A stretch of DNA of 64,000 bases from Acinetobacter baretiae (GTDB taxonomy: Bacteria > Pseudomonadota > Gammaproteobacteria > Pseudomonadales > Moraxellaceae), in the NCBI RefSeq assembly GCF_015627105.1, contig NZ_VTDM01000009.1, positions 62,001 through 126,000 on the forward strand, written 5' to 3'. Below, piece after piece: positions 18,620-28,163 of the stretch. How positions within the stretch are numbered: position 1 is the stretch's first letter; each line of letters starts with the position of its first letter. Position numbers and translations under genes: made by a program. The notes below the pieces were generated by a model. That model saw only the letters and a list, made by a program, of their open reading frames with translations, ran no database searches and was not told the DNA's origin.

Positions 18620-18713
18620 CAGATGCCACCTGTTGCATATAAAAAGTATAATTTTGGTGTTGCATAGTGTACGGCATATTTGACTTTTTCTAAATGCTTT
18701 TATGGTGGAGGTA

Positions 18714-20333
18714 TTATTTGACTAAGCGCCAAATGGCAATGATTGCACTGCATACAATGAGTGGAATAGCAATAAACCATGGTGTGACTAAAGCAAGGCT
18801 GATTAAAATTGCAATCATACTGCCGAAAATCCAACTGCGTTTTTGTTGTGATTCAATTTGAATGCGTATGTTTTGAAGTTCACGCAACTGTCGATCTTGC
18901 CATTGCGACTGCATTTTTAAGCTATGCAGACTTTCTAAAATTAGGTTAGGAAACTCTTGTACGTTGAGCATGAGGTCAGGCAAATGCTGACGCAAGTATT
19001 TAAGGTTTTTGGTTGGACTACTGTTGGCTTTGACCCAATCGGTTAAAATAGGTTGAGCCAGCTTCCAAATATCAAGCTGTGGATAAAGCGCAGTCCCTAA
19101 ACCTTCTACATGAATTAAGGTTTTAATGAGTAACATAAGCTGGGGTGGAATTTCCAAATGAAAGCGCCGTGCGATATCCATGATTTGTAGTAAAATTCCT
19201 GCAAAATCAAGTTCATTCATTGGTTTTGAAATCATAGGACCGACGGTACGACGCATATCTCGTGCTAAAGCATCTTTATCGATACTTGGAGGAACCCATG
19301 CCGCTTGATAAATGATGTGTACCAATTGGTCAAACTCATTATTCATGACGGCCAATAGCATACGCGCGACATTCATTTGATCTTGCTTAGAGAGTTCTCC
19401 CATAATTGCACAATCAAGTGCAAGATAGCGGGGTTTTTTTTGGTAAACGGTTTCAACAAAGATATTACCGGGGTGCATGTCTGCATGAAAAAAGTTATCA
19501 CGTAAGACCTGAGTGAAAAAAATCTTTAATCCATTTTCAGCCAAACGTTTTCGGTCTATTCCTAAACGATCAAATGTTTCGGTGTCAGAAATAGGTACAC
19601 CTGTAATACGTTCTGCCACCATAACGTCTGTGCTTTCCATATAGACTTCAGGCACATACATCATGTCTGACCCTGTAAAGTATGCACGCATGCGACGAGT
19701 GTTATTGGCTTCTAAGGTTAAATCTAGCTCATTTAAAATGGTTTGACGGTAATCTTGAATAATTTGGTTTAAATGGAGTGCTCGTGCAGCTTCTAGGCGC
19801 TGTTCACAATGTCGACCAAGCCAAGTCAGAATTTCAAAATCTTGTAGTATTTGTTTTTTTATATCTGGGCGTGTGACTTTAACCACCACTTCTTTACCAT
19901 CATGTAACGCGGCAGTGTGGACTTGTGCAATGGATGCAGCAGCAAGCGGTTGTTCATCAAAACGTTGAAAAAGTGTATTCAGGTCGGCTTTAAGTGATTG
20001 TTGAACACGATCTTTGACGGTATGTACATCAAATGGTTTAACACGATCTTGTAAAATAGTCAGTTGATTGAGAATATGTGGGGGAATGAGGTCACGCCGT
20101 GTGGACAACAGTTGGCCTAATTTAATGGCCAAAGGCCCCATATCTTCGAGCGCTTGTTTTAATTTTTCTGGGTTTTTTTGGTGTTTGCTTGACCATGCAG
20201 CAGGGTGTAGGGCAATGAGTTTAACAATGGGTTTGGCTTTAAGTGGCAAATCATCTTTGGCAATCAGAGTATCTAGACGATAGTGAGCAGCAATGCGCCA
20301 AAGTTCGAGTAACCGTGAGATATGCGGGATCAT
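18714..20333 (-). CDS. ubiB: Ubiquinone biosynthesis accessory protein UbiB (ABC1/ADCK family)
   Basis: UbiB is a membrane-associated atypical kinase-like ATPase needed for ubiquinone synthesis. The 539-residue product has the family KxGQ motif ([14 protein letters not shown]), the Ala-rich replacement of the glycine loop ([11 protein letters not shown]), an ADMHPGN catalytic-like segment and the acidic LALDCAIMG metal site. The C-terminus carries two hydrophobic helices in the last 50 residues for membrane attachment. It lies 91 bases after ubiE on the same strand. The small ubiJ gene often found between ubiE and ubiB is absent from this gap. Confidence 0.94.
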   Translation of the reverse strand: MIPHISRLLELWRIAAHYRLDTLIAKDDLPLKAKPIVKLIALHPAAWSSKHQKNPEKLKQALEDMGPLAIKLGQLLSTRRDLIPPHILNQLTILQDRVKPFDVHTVKDRVQQSLKADLNTLFQRFDEQPLAAASIAQVHTAALHDGKEVVVKVTRPDIKKQILQDFEILTWLGRHCEQRLEAARALHLNQIIQDYRQTILNELDLTLEANNTRRMRAYFTGSDMMYVPEVYMESTDVMVAERITGVPISDTETFDRLGIDRKRLAENGLKIFFTQVLRDNFFHADMHPGNIFVETVYQKKPRYLALDCAIMGELSKQDQMNVARMLLAVMNNEFDQLVHIIYQAAWVPPSIDKDALARDMRRTVGPMISKPMNELDFAGILLQIMDIARRFHLEIPPQLMLLIKTLIHVEGLGTALYPQLDIWKLAQPILTDWVKANSSPTKNLKYLRQHLPDLMLNVQEFPNLILESLHSLKMQSQWQDRQLRELQNIRIQIESQQKRSWIFGSMIAILISLALVTPWFIAIPLIVCSAIIAIWRLVK

Positions 20334-20424
20334 AATGCCGATAGCCTGTATTTACAGAAGATTTGTTAGAAGACATGCCAAAGATAACTTGAGCATGTCT
20401 GTTCTTTAGATGTGAACGTGTGGT

Positions 20425-21345
20425 TTAAACTTTAAAACCACGATGTACTGCAACAATACCACCTGTCAGGTTGTGATAATCACAATCTTTGAACTGTGCA
20501 TGTTCCATCATCTGTTTGAGCGTACGTTGGTCTGGATGCATGCGAATTGATTCTGCTAAATATTTATAGCTCTCTGAGTCATTTGCAACGATTTTCCCCA
20601 TTAAAGGGAGTGCTGTAAATGAGTAAAGATCATACAGTTTAGAAAACGGTTCAAACACAGGCTTAGAAAACTCTAAGATGAGCAAACGACCACCTGGTTT
20701 GAGTACACGATACATCGCTTCAAGTGCTGCATCTTTGTCGGTGACATTGCGTAAACCAAAACTGATGGTGACTAAGTCAAAGCTATTGTCTGCAAATGGT
20801 TCGAGTGACTCGGCATTGGCGAGTATAAACTCCATGTTTTTACATTTGTCTTGTAAGCGATTTTGCCCGACTTTAAGCATAGATTCATTTATGTCAGATA
20901 AAACGACACGTCCTTGAGCACCCACTTCTTTACTAAAGACTTTAGCAAGATCACCTGTGCCACCTGCAATGTCGAGTACGTGTTGGCCTTGGCGTACACC
21001 AGACATACGAATTGCAAAGCGTTTCCATAAACGGTGAATACCAAAAGACATCAAGTCATTCATAAGGTCGTATTTTTGTGCAACCGAATGAAACACCTGT
21101 GCAACTTTTTGCTCTTTTTCAGTGGTATTTACGGTTTGGAAACCAAAGTGCGTGGTCTCTCCTACGTGTTCTGTACGGTTTGCATGTGTAGAAGAAGGTG
21201 TAGGTTGAAACGGCGTTTGTTCATCGAGGGGCTGACTTTGCCCTTGAGGCGTTCCTTTAGGTAATGGTTCGGTTAAAAACGGGCTTGTTTTGTCTTGAGA
21301 TGCCGTCTGTTGTGCTGTTTTAGGCATTTGGTTTTCATTTGACAT
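20425..21345 (-). CDS. ubiE: Ubiquinone/menaquinone biosynthesis C-methyltransferase UbiE
   Basis: SAM-dependent C-methyltransferase of ubiquinone synthesis. The E. coli-like protein begins at [10 protein letters not shown] (residues 63-72 here) and includes [17 protein letters not shown], the SAM site [10 protein letters not shown] and FGLRNVTD. The start at 21345 has AGGAG seven bases upstream; an in-frame codon at 21378 adds 11 residues without one. The first 60 or so residues are a Pro/Gln/Thr/Ser-rich low-complexity extension absent from E. coli UbiE and look disordered. The total is 306 residues against 251 in E. coli. Confidence 0.93.
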   Translation of the reverse strand: MSNENQMPKTAQQTASQDKTSPFLTEPLPKGTPQGQSQPLDEQTPFQPTPSSTHANRTEHVGETTHFGFQTVNTTEKEQKVAQVFHSVAQKYDLMNDLMSFGIHRLWKRFAIRMSGVRQGQHVLDIAGGTGDLAKVFSKEVGAQGRVVLSDINESMLKVGQNRLQDKCKNMEFILANAESLEPFADNSFDLVTISFGLRNVTDKDAALEAMYRVLKPGGRLLILEFSKPVFEPFSKLYDLYSFTALPLMGKIVANDSESYKYLAESIRMHPDQRTLKQMMEHAQFKDCDYHNLTGGIVAVHRGFKV

Positions 21346-21485
21346 GGAATTTCTCCTAACCACCAAAGAAAGAATCATTTTAAAGGGTCACATCATGACA
21401 GTATTTTACATTTTTTGCAGTGCATTATGCGCACGTTGAAGCATAATATCTGTAAAAAGAAAATATTGTTGTATTTTAGATAGAT

Positions 21486-22202
21486 TTAATCCGTTTGAAT
21501 CTGAAAAGGATTTTTCTTCCCACGTTGTATTTGCATTAATACTTGACGCTCTTGAGCTGTAAAATTTTGCACAAAATCTTGTGCCGAGGTCATGGGTTTG
21601 AGTGCATTAAAACCTTCAGCAATAAAATCGTAGGCTGTATTGAAACGATGTTTATAGGCTAAAGGTTTTGCAATCTTAAATGCAGTGTGAAGTAAGCGAG
21701 AACGTAAATACTGATCTAAATATTGCCCAAGCTGATCTGTCATGTCGAGCTGTTGTTGTCTTTTTGCATGTTGGTCGAGCTCTTTGTAGCATGCTTCAAT
21801 CATTTCATTTGAGATCGTGAGCTTTGCAGGGTAGTGATGTAATAGAGCTTGTGCAATTTGTTCATCGAGCTCGACAGCTAAAATCGCTAAACTAATGGCA
21901 TGAGTACCTGTTTGTATGGCTGTTGCAGGAATGAGTGCTTCTACGCGATGGGCATGTTGAATCATACGCTCAATTTGGCTTGCAAGAGTATCAAAATCAG
22001 GGCTACCGTAGAGACGTGTCACAAAATAGCTAGCCATACGTTGATTTTTAGGTTGATGGAACAGCGCATGATGTGTGGATTGCAATCGTTGTTTTTGCCA
22101 TTGTTGTACATCGGTTAATCTTTGTTTTAATGCGCTCTTTTGGTGGTATTTTAACTGATGATAACGTTGAATCAGTTCATCTAATATGCTCAATTTAGAC
22201 AT
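21486..22202 (-). CDS. Uncharacterised protein resembling the FFLEELY-motif family
   Basis: A 238-residue, soluble, mostly helical protein rich in Gln, His and Arg, without signal peptide or membrane segments. The segment ASYFVTRLYGSPDFDTLASQ near residues 57-76 resembles the FFLEELYG-P-DF motif that names an uncharacterised proteobacterial family common in Acinetobacter. It precedes ubiE on the same strand with a gap of 140 bases. No catalytic motif was recognised and no function can be assigned. Confidence 0.75.
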   Translation of the reverse strand: MSKLSILDELIQRYHQLKYHQKSALKQRLTDVQQWQKQRLQSTHHALFHQPKNQRMASYFVTRLYGSPDFDTLASQIERMIQHAHRVEALIPATAIQTGTHAISLAILAVELDEQIAQALLHHYPAKLTISNEMIEACYKELDQHAKRQQQLDMTDQLGQYLDQYLRSRLLHTAFKIAKPLAYKHRFNTAYDFIAEGFNALKPMTSAQDFVQNFTAQERQVLMQIQRGKKNPFQIQTD

Positions 22203-22331
22203 CGAAAGCTAGTTCTAGGTATGAATAAGAGGTATTTATCATAAAAGAACAGTGATGAAAATGATATAAGCAGATGGTAACCGTGATCGGCATTAAAAAT
22301 AAAATAATTGTGCACACTGGGAGTGATTATA

Positions 22332-23717
22332 TTGGGAAAAATTCATAAAAAACACATTGCTTTTGAATTGATTAAAGCACAGCGCGCTTTACAAAATTAT
22401 CAGGGTACATCACAGGGGCGAAGTATCTTGATTGTTGTTTCAGGCGTCGCTTTTTCAGAAAAAACAACTGCAGTAAAGCATTTGAGTTCATTGTTAGACC
22501 CACATGGGCTACGTATTGTTGCAAATGAAGTTAAAACGATAAATGCTCATGTACCATTTTGGCAACCGTATGTGGAACATATTCCTCAAGAGGGTGAAAT
22601 TGTTGTTTTATTGGGCAATTGGTATGACCAACTGTTGGCCACAGCACTGCACAAAGATCAAAATACGGTCGATATTCCACAAATATTACAACAGGTTTTA
22701 GCTTTTGAGGCGTATTTGAAAAATCAACGTGTAGAGGTGATGCATTTTTGGTTTGATTTGTCGTGGTCTGCACTTAAACAAAAATCGTTAGAAAAAGAGC
22801 TTTTAGCCACACAAGTACAGCAACTCTACGGTGTGGATTGGTTCAATAAAAAATGCTATCAAAAAGCACAACAATTACGCCATACATTTACGCAAGATTG
22901 GATTCATATTGCAGCTGATGATCCAACACCAACTTTGAGCTTTGCACAGCATATTTTGTATATTTGCCAACACAGCACCTTACCACAGCATGATCATTTT
23001 ACATTTGACTCGGTCACATTGTCACCACGTTTAAATGTGACCAAGCAAGAGGCATTGGCACGTGAACAGTATGAAGACACTTTGGCACAATTAATCCAGC
23101 AGTTTGTTGTGTTACTGCGACAAGAAAAACGTCAAATTGTTGTTGTTTTTGAAGGTATGGATGCAGCAGGAAAAGGGGGAGCAATTGCACGAGTGATTGA
23201 AGGGTTAGACCCTTTAGAATATGGTATTCATGCGATAGCCGCCCCTAAAACACATGAGTTACAACGACCTTATTTATGGCGTTTTTGGCGTCATTTAAAT
23301 CAAAAAAAGCTGACTATTTTTGATCGATCTTGGTATGGCAGGGTTTTGGTTGAACGTGTGGAGCAAATTACACCAAGTGTACTTTGGCAAAAAGGCTATC
23401 AAGAAATTAATCAATTTGAACAAGATTTGGTGAAACATAACACATTGGTGGTTAAATTTTGGTTAGCAATTGATGTGAAAGAGCAAGGCAAGCGTTTTAA
23501 ATCCAGAGCGTCTACACCGAGTAAGCAATTTAAAATTACAGCAGAAGATTGGCGCAATCGTGAGAAATGGACTGACTATTTGCAAGCTGCTTCAGATATG
23601 TTGGCATGTACAGATCATGTGCATGCACCATGGTACGTGATTGCCACCAATGACAAACGTCGTGCTAGACTTGATGTGTTGCGTGCGTTAATTGAACAAA
23701 TGACCACCACAGCGTAG
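22332..23717 (+). CDS. pap: Polyphosphate:AMP phosphotransferase (class II PPK2, two-domain)
   Basis: Transfers phosphate from polyphosphate to AMP to give ADP; characterised in Acinetobacter johnsonii. The product has two PPK2-like domains. The C-terminal one is intact: P-loop FEGMDAAGKGGAI, DRSWYGRVLVERV, and FKITAEDWRNREKW. The N-terminal one has a degenerate loop (VSGVAFSEKTTAV) and is probably structural, as in known homologues. There is no ATG at the N-terminus: TTG at 22332 has GGGAG eight bases upstream and is chosen, giving 461 residues; TTG at 22308 or GTG at 22323 are alternatives. It stands alone on plus between two minus-strand genes. Confidence 0.9.
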   Translation: MGKIHKKHIAFELIKAQRALQNYQGTSQGRSILIVVSGVAFSEKTTAVKHLSSLLDPHGLRIVANEVKTINAHVPFWQPYVEHIPQEGEIVVLLGNWYDQLLATALHKDQNTVDIPQILQQVLAFEAYLKNQRVEVMHFWFDLSWSALKQKSLEKELLATQVQQLYGVDWFNKKCYQKAQQLRHTFTQDWIHIAADDPTPTLSFAQHILYICQHSTLPQHDHFTFDSVTLSPRLNVTKQEALAREQYEDTLAQLIQQFVVLLRQEKRQIVVVFEGMDAAGKGGAIARVIEGLDPLEYGIHAIAAPKTHELQRPYLWRFWRHLNQKKLTIFDRSWYGRVLVERVEQITPSVLWQKGYQEINQFEQDLVKHNTLVVKFWLAIDVKEQGKRFKSRASTPSKQFKITAEDWRNREKWTDYLQAASDMLACTDHVHAPWYVIATNDKRRARLDVLRALIEQMTTTA

Positions 23718-23733
23718 GTTGTGTCGTGGTCAT
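23700..23733 (+). terminator. Possible hairpin terminator overlapping the pap stop
   Basis: ATGACCAC at 23700-23707 is complementary to GTGGTCAT at 23726-23733, with an inner CACAG / TTGTG pairing. The following sequence is AT-rich but has no clean T tract, so this is tentative. Confidence 0.35.
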
Positions 23734-23745
23734 TTAAATATTATT

Positions 23746-24258
23746 TTAAGACGTTTGTACAATCGGTTCTTGGCTTTTGTCTTGAATACTTTTTGCAAGT
23801 TTGTAACTGTCTTCTATGTGTGATTCAGCAATTTTTTTGAACACAATATAGCCCAAACTTGCAGCAATAATTTGCCCACCAAGCGGAATGAATTTAGTGA
23901 CCTGTTTGGTGAGCATACGACTGACAAAACCATTGATTGATTTTTTAACCCCTGTGCGTGCCACCATTAAACCTGAAAACTCAATCCCACGTTTTTTGAG
24001 TTCATCCCAATGAACTTCTTTGGTTTGTGGGTTAAATACGGTGGTGTAATTTTTAGAGAGCCCAAAACTTTGGTTAATTTGTGGAATCAGCGTGGTGAGA
24101 ATCCCTACGTCAATCATGACATCAAAAAAAGGGATGGGTACAATCGCTGCCCCTGCTGAAATATAAGCCCGTTTTTTAATCAGCTCAAGCGCATTGGCTT
24201 TGGCTTTTTCTAAGTCTAGCTGTGGGTCAATAAACTCGGGTACATTTTCAATTTTCAT
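23746..24258 (-). CDS. Uncharacterised protein, DUF697-like hydrophobic helices
   Basis: A 170-residue protein with a charged N-terminus, then a hydrophobic, Pro-containing segment (SAGAAIVPIPFFDVMIDVGIL, about 34-54) that resembles the DUF697 region found in YcjF-like and GTPase-associated proteins. A second hydrophobic glycine-rich segment (IPLGGQIIAASLGYIVF) lies at about 125-141. It could be a membrane-associated protein. There are no close partners: pap is convergent and the thiamine operon is divergent. No function is assigned. Confidence 0.65.
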   Translation of the reverse strand: MKIENVPEFIDPQLDLEKAKANALELIKKRAYISAGAAIVPIPFFDVMIDVGILTTLIPQINQSFGLSKNYTTVFNPQTKEVHWDELKKRGIEFSGLMVARTGVKKSINGFVSRMLTKQVTKFIPLGGQIIAASLGYIVFKKIAESHIEDSYKLAKSIQDKSQEPIVQTS

Positions 24259-24540
24259 TTGACGATCCCTTAAATATTTTTGTTAGCGATATACAACATA
24301 CTTATGATACTGATTTTAAATGACTCTAACAGATAGACAATAGATAAATACATAAACATACAAAGATATATGGGCAAGTTGGTGGGTCAAATGCTGTGTA
24401 TAAAACTTAAACATGTTTCTAATACATTATTTGAACACTGTAAAAGCGCTGTGATGATTCTGTCATATAACGATGATGAATATTTGAATGTGCCTTTGAA
24501 AGGATGACATAGTGATTAAAATAGATATCTGATAAGATTT
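24259..24540. other. Non-coding region upstream of the thiO riboswitch
   Basis: AT-rich intergenic sequence between the divergent DUF697-like gene and the TPP riboswitch. It should contain both promoters, but I see no site strong enough to name and no small gene. Confidence 0.4.
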
Positions 24541-24630
24541 AGATTGTCGGGGGAGTCTTGTTAAAGACTGAGAGGCTATTTAAGCGACCCTTTGAACCTG
24601 ACCCAGTCGATGCGGGTGTAGAAAGACATG
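24541..24630 (+). promoter_or_regulatory. TPP riboswitch (THI element) upstream of thiO
   Basis: The conserved THI-box elements are present in order: GGGGGAGT at about 24549-24556, ACTGAGAGGCT at about 24577-24587, and ACCCTTTGAACCTGACCCAG followed by a GATGCGGGTGTAGAAAGACA end. The TGTC / GACA pairs close the P1 helix. Binding of thiamine pyrophosphate should reduce expression of thiOSGF. Confidence 0.93.
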
Positions 24631-24694
24631 TACATGATGATCTTCTGCATAATCACGGGTCTCAACTTGAGAGACTACGATGTATATTTTTTTT
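24631..24694 (+). terminator. Probable riboswitch-controlled terminator before thiO
   Basis: TACAT at 24631-24635 can pair with ATGTA at 24680-24684, enclosing a GTCTC / GAGAC hairpin (24659-24675), and a run of eight T follows at 24687-24694. This geometry between riboswitch and start codon suits transcriptional attenuation. Confidence 0.5.
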
Positions 24695-24711
24695 AAAATG
24701 AGTGTGATGTC

Positions 24712-25629
24712 ATGAAATGGTCTATTTTAGGCGATGGCGTGACAGGTTTATGTGTAGCAACAGCATTAACTCAAGCAGGTGAATGTTGTGAAGTGATTAC
24801 CTCAAATCATACGGCAGCGTCTCATTGGGCAGGCGGTATGCTTGCACCGTATTGTGAAGCTGAAAGTGCCAGTGCTTACGTTACAGAGCAGGGGCTAAAA
24901 GCCATTACATGGTGGCAAAATCATATTCAAACAGTTCACCGACAGGGAACTTTAGTGGTTGCACCCGTGCGAGATACCCAAGAGTTGCACCATTTTGCAC
25001 ATTTAACTCAAGGCCACCAATGGGTTAAACCACATACGCTAGAACCAGATCTAGCAGATTCTTTTGAGAAGGGATTATTTTTTTCACAGGAAGCGCATTT
25101 AAATCCACGTCATGCATTACAACAACTCAAAGAACAGTTAAAGCAACGAGGGGTGATGTTTCACCATCAAGCTCCAAGTGGAAAAATTGTTGACTGTCGT
25201 GGAATATCTGCAACAGATACGTTATCTAACTTGCGTGCTGTTCGTGGCGAAATGTTAATTTTACACAGCAATGATCTTGAGTTTTCCCGCCCAATTCGCT
25301 TTTTACATCCACGATTTCCGTGTTATTTGGTTCCTCGTGGTGATGGGCAATTTATGCTCGGTGCGACCATGGTAGAAAGCCAAGATACAGGTCAAATTAC
25401 GGTGAGAGCATTGTTAGAGTTATTAACGTCGCTTTATGTGTTGAATCCAGCATTTGCCGAAGCGAAAATTTTAGAAACAGGAACAGGGTTACGCCCATCA
25501 TTTCCAAATAATTTACCTCAAATACAGTATCAGCAAGGTAAGCACTTTATTAATGGTATGTATCGGCATGGTTTTCTTCTTGCCCCTATTTTGGCCGAAC
25601 AATTTGTTCAGTCTATTAGCAAATCTTAG
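24712..25629 (+). CDS. thiO: Glycine oxidase ThiO
   Basis: FAD-dependent oxidase that converts glycine to dehydroglycine (iminoacetate) for thiazole synthesis, replacing the radical enzyme ThiH. The 305-residue product begins with an FAD-binding WSILGDGVTGLCVATALTQAG and has the DAO-family GEMLILHSNDLEF and FPCYLVPRGDGQFMLGATMVE segments, then a C-terminal TGLRPSFPNNLPQI and MYRHGFLLAP. It is the first gene under the riboswitch and is followed eight bases later by thiS. ThiO homologues also include other D-amino acid oxidases, but the context settles the role. Confidence 0.9.
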   Translation: MKWSILGDGVTGLCVATALTQAGECCEVITSNHTAASHWAGGMLAPYCEAESASAYVTEQGLKAITWWQNHIQTVHRQGTLVVAPVRDTQELHHFAHLTQGHQWVKPHTLEPDLADSFEKGLFFSQEAHLNPRHALQQLKEQLKQRGVMFHHQAPSGKIVDCRGISATDTLSNLRAVRGEMLILHSNDLEFSRPIRFLHPRFPCYLVPRGDGQFMLGATMVESQDTGQITVRALLELLTSLYVLNPAFAEAKILETGTGLRPSFPNNLPQIQYQQGKHFINGMYRHGFLLAPILAEQFVQSISKS

Positions 25630-25637
25630 GTGAATGA

Positions 25638-25835
25638 ATGAATATTCTATTTAATGGTCAATCGACCCAAACGACGTGCGTGTATTTGAAAGATGTTTTG
25701 CTCGAACATCACATTGATCTTTATGCAGTTGCAACTGCGCTCAATGGTGATTTTGTGCCTCGATCTTTATATGCAACGACTGAACTTATGGAAGGGGCTC
25801 GAATTGAAGTCTTATCTCCAATGCAAGGCGGTTAA
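25638..25835 (+). CDS. thiS: Sulfur carrier protein ThiS
   Basis: Small ubiquitin-like protein that carries sulfur as a C-terminal thiocarboxylate for thiazole formation. The 65-residue product has the beta-grasp pattern [11 protein letters not shown] at the start and ends in SPMQGG, the diglycine that ThiF adenylates. It sits between thiO and thiG with gaps of eight and four bases, so all are cotranscribed. Confidence 0.93.
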   Translation: MNILFNGQSTQTTCVYLKDVLLEHHIDLYAVATALNGDFVPRSLYATTELMEGARIEVLSPMQGG

Positions 25836-25839
25836 AACC

Positions 25840-26601
25840 ATGTTATATGACTTTCCTTTACAATCACGTTTATTGCTTGGTACAGCAGGGTATCCATCAC
25901 CAGAGATACTAGAGCAAGCCATTGATGCATCTGAAACGCAAATTATTACCGTAAGTTTGCGTAGAGAAGGCGCTTCTTGCGGGGCAGGGTTTCGAGAACT
26001 CCTTAAAAGAACACACAAGAAAATTTTACCGAATACCGCACATTGCTTTGGGGTGAAAGAAGCAGTAACAACAGCACATATGGCACGTGAGGTTTTTGAA
26101 ACCAATTGGATTAAATTGGAAGTGATTGGTCATGCAGATACATTACAGCCTCATCCGTTTGCATTGGTTGAAGCTGCCCGAATTTTATGTGAAGAAGGTT
26201 TTCAAGTGTTTCCCTACATGACAGAAGACTTGGTGTTGGCTGAGAAACTTTTACAGGTGGGGTGCAAAGTATTAATGCCTTGGGCATCACCGATTGGTTC
26301 GGGACAAGGGGTGCGTAATGTTGAAGGATTACGTGCGATGCGTGCTTATTTTCCAGATACGCCGTTAATTGTAGATGCAGGTATTGGTGCACCAAGTCAA
26401 GCAGCACAAGTGATGGAAATGGGGTTTGATGCAGTATTACTGAATACAGCGATTGCAAAATCTGCTCAACCTGTGCAAATGGCAGGCGCATTTAAGTTAG
26501 CGATTGATGCAGGTCATCAGGCATATCAGGCAGGTTTAATGCCAAAACGAGACATGGCACATGCCTCAACCCCTGCTTATGGATTGGCTTCATTTATATA
26601 G
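25840..26601 (+). CDS. thiG: Thiazole synthase ThiG
   Basis: TIM-barrel enzyme that joins DXP, dehydroglycine and ThiS-thiocarboxylate into the thiazole phosphate of thiamine. The 253-residue product shows [16 protein letters not shown] at the start, [20 protein letters not shown] and [10 protein letters not shown] (with the Schiff-base lysine region), [13 protein letters not shown], and [29 protein letters not shown]. The ATG at 25840 gives the family N-terminus; a longer in-frame reading from 25693 runs through thiS and is not real. Confidence 0.95.
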   Translation: MLYDFPLQSRLLLGTAGYPSPEILEQAIDASETQIITVSLRREGASCGAGFRELLKRTHKKILPNTAHCFGVKEAVTTAHMAREVFETNWIKLEVIGHADTLQPHPFALVEAARILCEEGFQVFPYMTEDLVLAEKLLQVGCKVLMPWASPIGSGQGVRNVEGLRAMRAYFPDTPLIVDAGIGAPSQAAQVMEMGFDAVLLNTAIAKSAQPVQMAGAFKLAIDAGHQAYQAGLMPKRDMAHASTPAYGLASFI

Positions 26602-26609
26602 GAATGGTC

Positions 26610-27587
26610 ATGCGTTATTGTCGTCAAATACAAATGGCAGAAATTGGCCAGCAAGGACAAGCCAAATTACTCAATGCACGTGTGCTTGTGGTTGGTGCAG
26701 GGGGGTTAGGGTGTCAGGTATTGCCGTTATTGGTGGGAGCAGGTGTCGGCTTTATTCGCATTTTTGATGCAGATGTGGTCGATGAAAGTAATTTGCATCG
26801 TCAAACGTTATATCGCATGTCTGATCTTGGCAAAAAAAAGGTGGATATTGCAATCAATACATTGCAAACACTTAATCCTGACGTGGACATGGAAGGGCAT
26901 AGCACACGTTTATACGTTCATAATATTAAACAAGCAATACAAGACATTGATCTTGTCATTGATGCGGCAGATAATTTTGTCACGACGTACCTTTTATCTG
27001 ATGTTTGTTTTGCACAATATATTCCTTTTGTAAGTGCATCTGTCATGATGCGTGAAGGGTATGTGGGTGCATTTTGTGCAGGAGCACCAAGTTATCGTGC
27101 TGTTTTTCCACGTATTCCACAGCAATTAGGTTCATGTAATACACAAGGGGTGATGGGCTCTGCTGTGGCTGTGATTGGAGCAATGCAAGCACAGGTGGCT
27201 TTAAGTATATTACTTGATTTTAAACCTGTGGTTTTGGGGCAGTTTTTTCAATTTGATTTGAGCACATGGCAATACAAAACCATGAAATTTCAATCGGCAG
27301 AAGAACCTGAACATCAATCCATTGAGTTTATTGATGTATCTTCTGTGACACCAGAAGATTATGTGGTTGAGCTACGAGAGGATCATGAATTGAAAACTGC
27401 ACCGAGTATCCCTGCAACAATTCGACTCACTGTAGCACAGTGCAATACATACGCATGGCCAACACCAATCAAACGATTGGTTTTGGTTTGTAGACAAGGG
27501 GTTCGAGCATTAAGTGCTGCGCAATCTTTAGTGGGTGTTGCGAATGTTGAACATATTGCAATCTTGGCCATGGGAGATGAGTCGTAG
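26610..27587 (+). CDS. thiF: ThiF-type ThiS adenylyltransferase with C-terminal rhodanese-like domain
   Basis: E1-like enzyme that adenylates the ThiS C-terminus. The 325-residue protein has YCRQIQMAEIGQQGQAKLL, the nucleotide loop VVGAGGLGCQVLP, DADVVDESNLHRQ and DAADNF. The catalytic Cys region GSCNTQGVMGSAVAVIG is kept. The two CxxC zinc pairs of MoeB/ThiF are missing: the first is PSYRA instead of PCYRC. The last 80 residues form a short rhodanese-like domain with active-site loop CRQGVRA at 294-300, which could supply the sulfur. ATG at 26610 is preferred over 26604 because AGGA lies six bases before it. Confidence 0.88.
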   Translation: MRYCRQIQMAEIGQQGQAKLLNARVLVVGAGGLGCQVLPLLVGAGVGFIRIFDADVVDESNLHRQTLYRMSDLGKKKVDIAINTLQTLNPDVDMEGHSTRLYVHNIKQAIQDIDLVIDAADNFVTTYLLSDVCFAQYIPFVSASVMMREGYVGAFCAGAPSYRAVFPRIPQQLGSCNTQGVMGSAVAVIGAMQAQVALSILLDFKPVVLGQFFQFDLSTWQYKTMKFQSAEEPEHQSIEFIDVSSVTPEDYVVELREDHELKTAPSIPATIRLTVAQCNTYAWPTPIKRLVLVCRQGVRALSAAQSLVGVANVEHIAILAMGDES

Positions 27588-28093
27588 GTGTTGTGGTGAT
27601 ATACGTTACACTGAACTGCTCGATTTAAATTTTTCATTTGAGTTTGGTTTTTGATGGCAATGCATTCGTCACATGAGATTACTTCAATGCTTTTTTATTG
27701 TTATGTGACTGTCGTTAGCCGTCATTTATAGCCCAAATCAATCTCTATTTTAGGGCAGTAGATTTTTTCTAATGCTATGAGTCTTGAATGTGTTTGAAAA
27801 TTTAGATGAAAGGGTGGTTTTATGATGAAGTTTTACATAGATTGTTGTTGGTGATGTAGATTGTTTCTACACGTTTAAAGTGTTCAACTTTTGTATAACG
27901 TCATTAAGAGAGATATGAGTAAGCTGTGATTGTGATACATCAATACATGCTAATGTTTTAAATGGAGATCTGTTGACGGAACCTAGAATATTTTGAGTTT
28001 TAAATAAAAAATAGATGGTTTTGATAAAAATCGCGCATGTTATACAAGCCATTTTAATCCGTTGTTGCTCTGATTGAAATGGCTTGAGTATGC
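27588..28093. other. Non-coding region between thiF and the second receptor gene
   Basis: Convergent intergenic region of about 500 bases. GTCACAT and ATGTGAC near 27674-27709 form a weak hairpin after thiF. A minus-strand frame at 27867-28103 is not convincing because it begins inside the receptor terminator. I see no other feature. Confidence 0.45.
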
Positions 28094-28149
28094 AAAAAAT
28101 CACGCTGTACGATGAATACTTATTGATTAAATAATCTGTAAAGCGTGAT
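28094..28149 (-). terminator. Probable terminator of the second TonB receptor gene
   Basis: AGCGTGAT (28142-28149) and ATCACGCT (28099-28106) form a perfect eight-base stem on the minus strand, with an inner AGATTA / TAATCA-type pairing in the 35-base loop, followed by six T. It lies just after the receptor stop. Confidence 0.55.
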
Positions 28150-28163
28150 AGTGCTGTCTGTAT

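Noticed and set aside
25693-25839. Longer reading of thiG through thiS
   Set aside because: The frame overlaps the whole of thiS, and the ATG at 25840 gives the family N-terminus.
27867-28103. 78-codon minus-strand ORF between thiF and the second receptor
   Set aside because: Its GTG start lies in the T tract of the receptor terminator, it has no ribosome-binding site, and its composition resembles no family.
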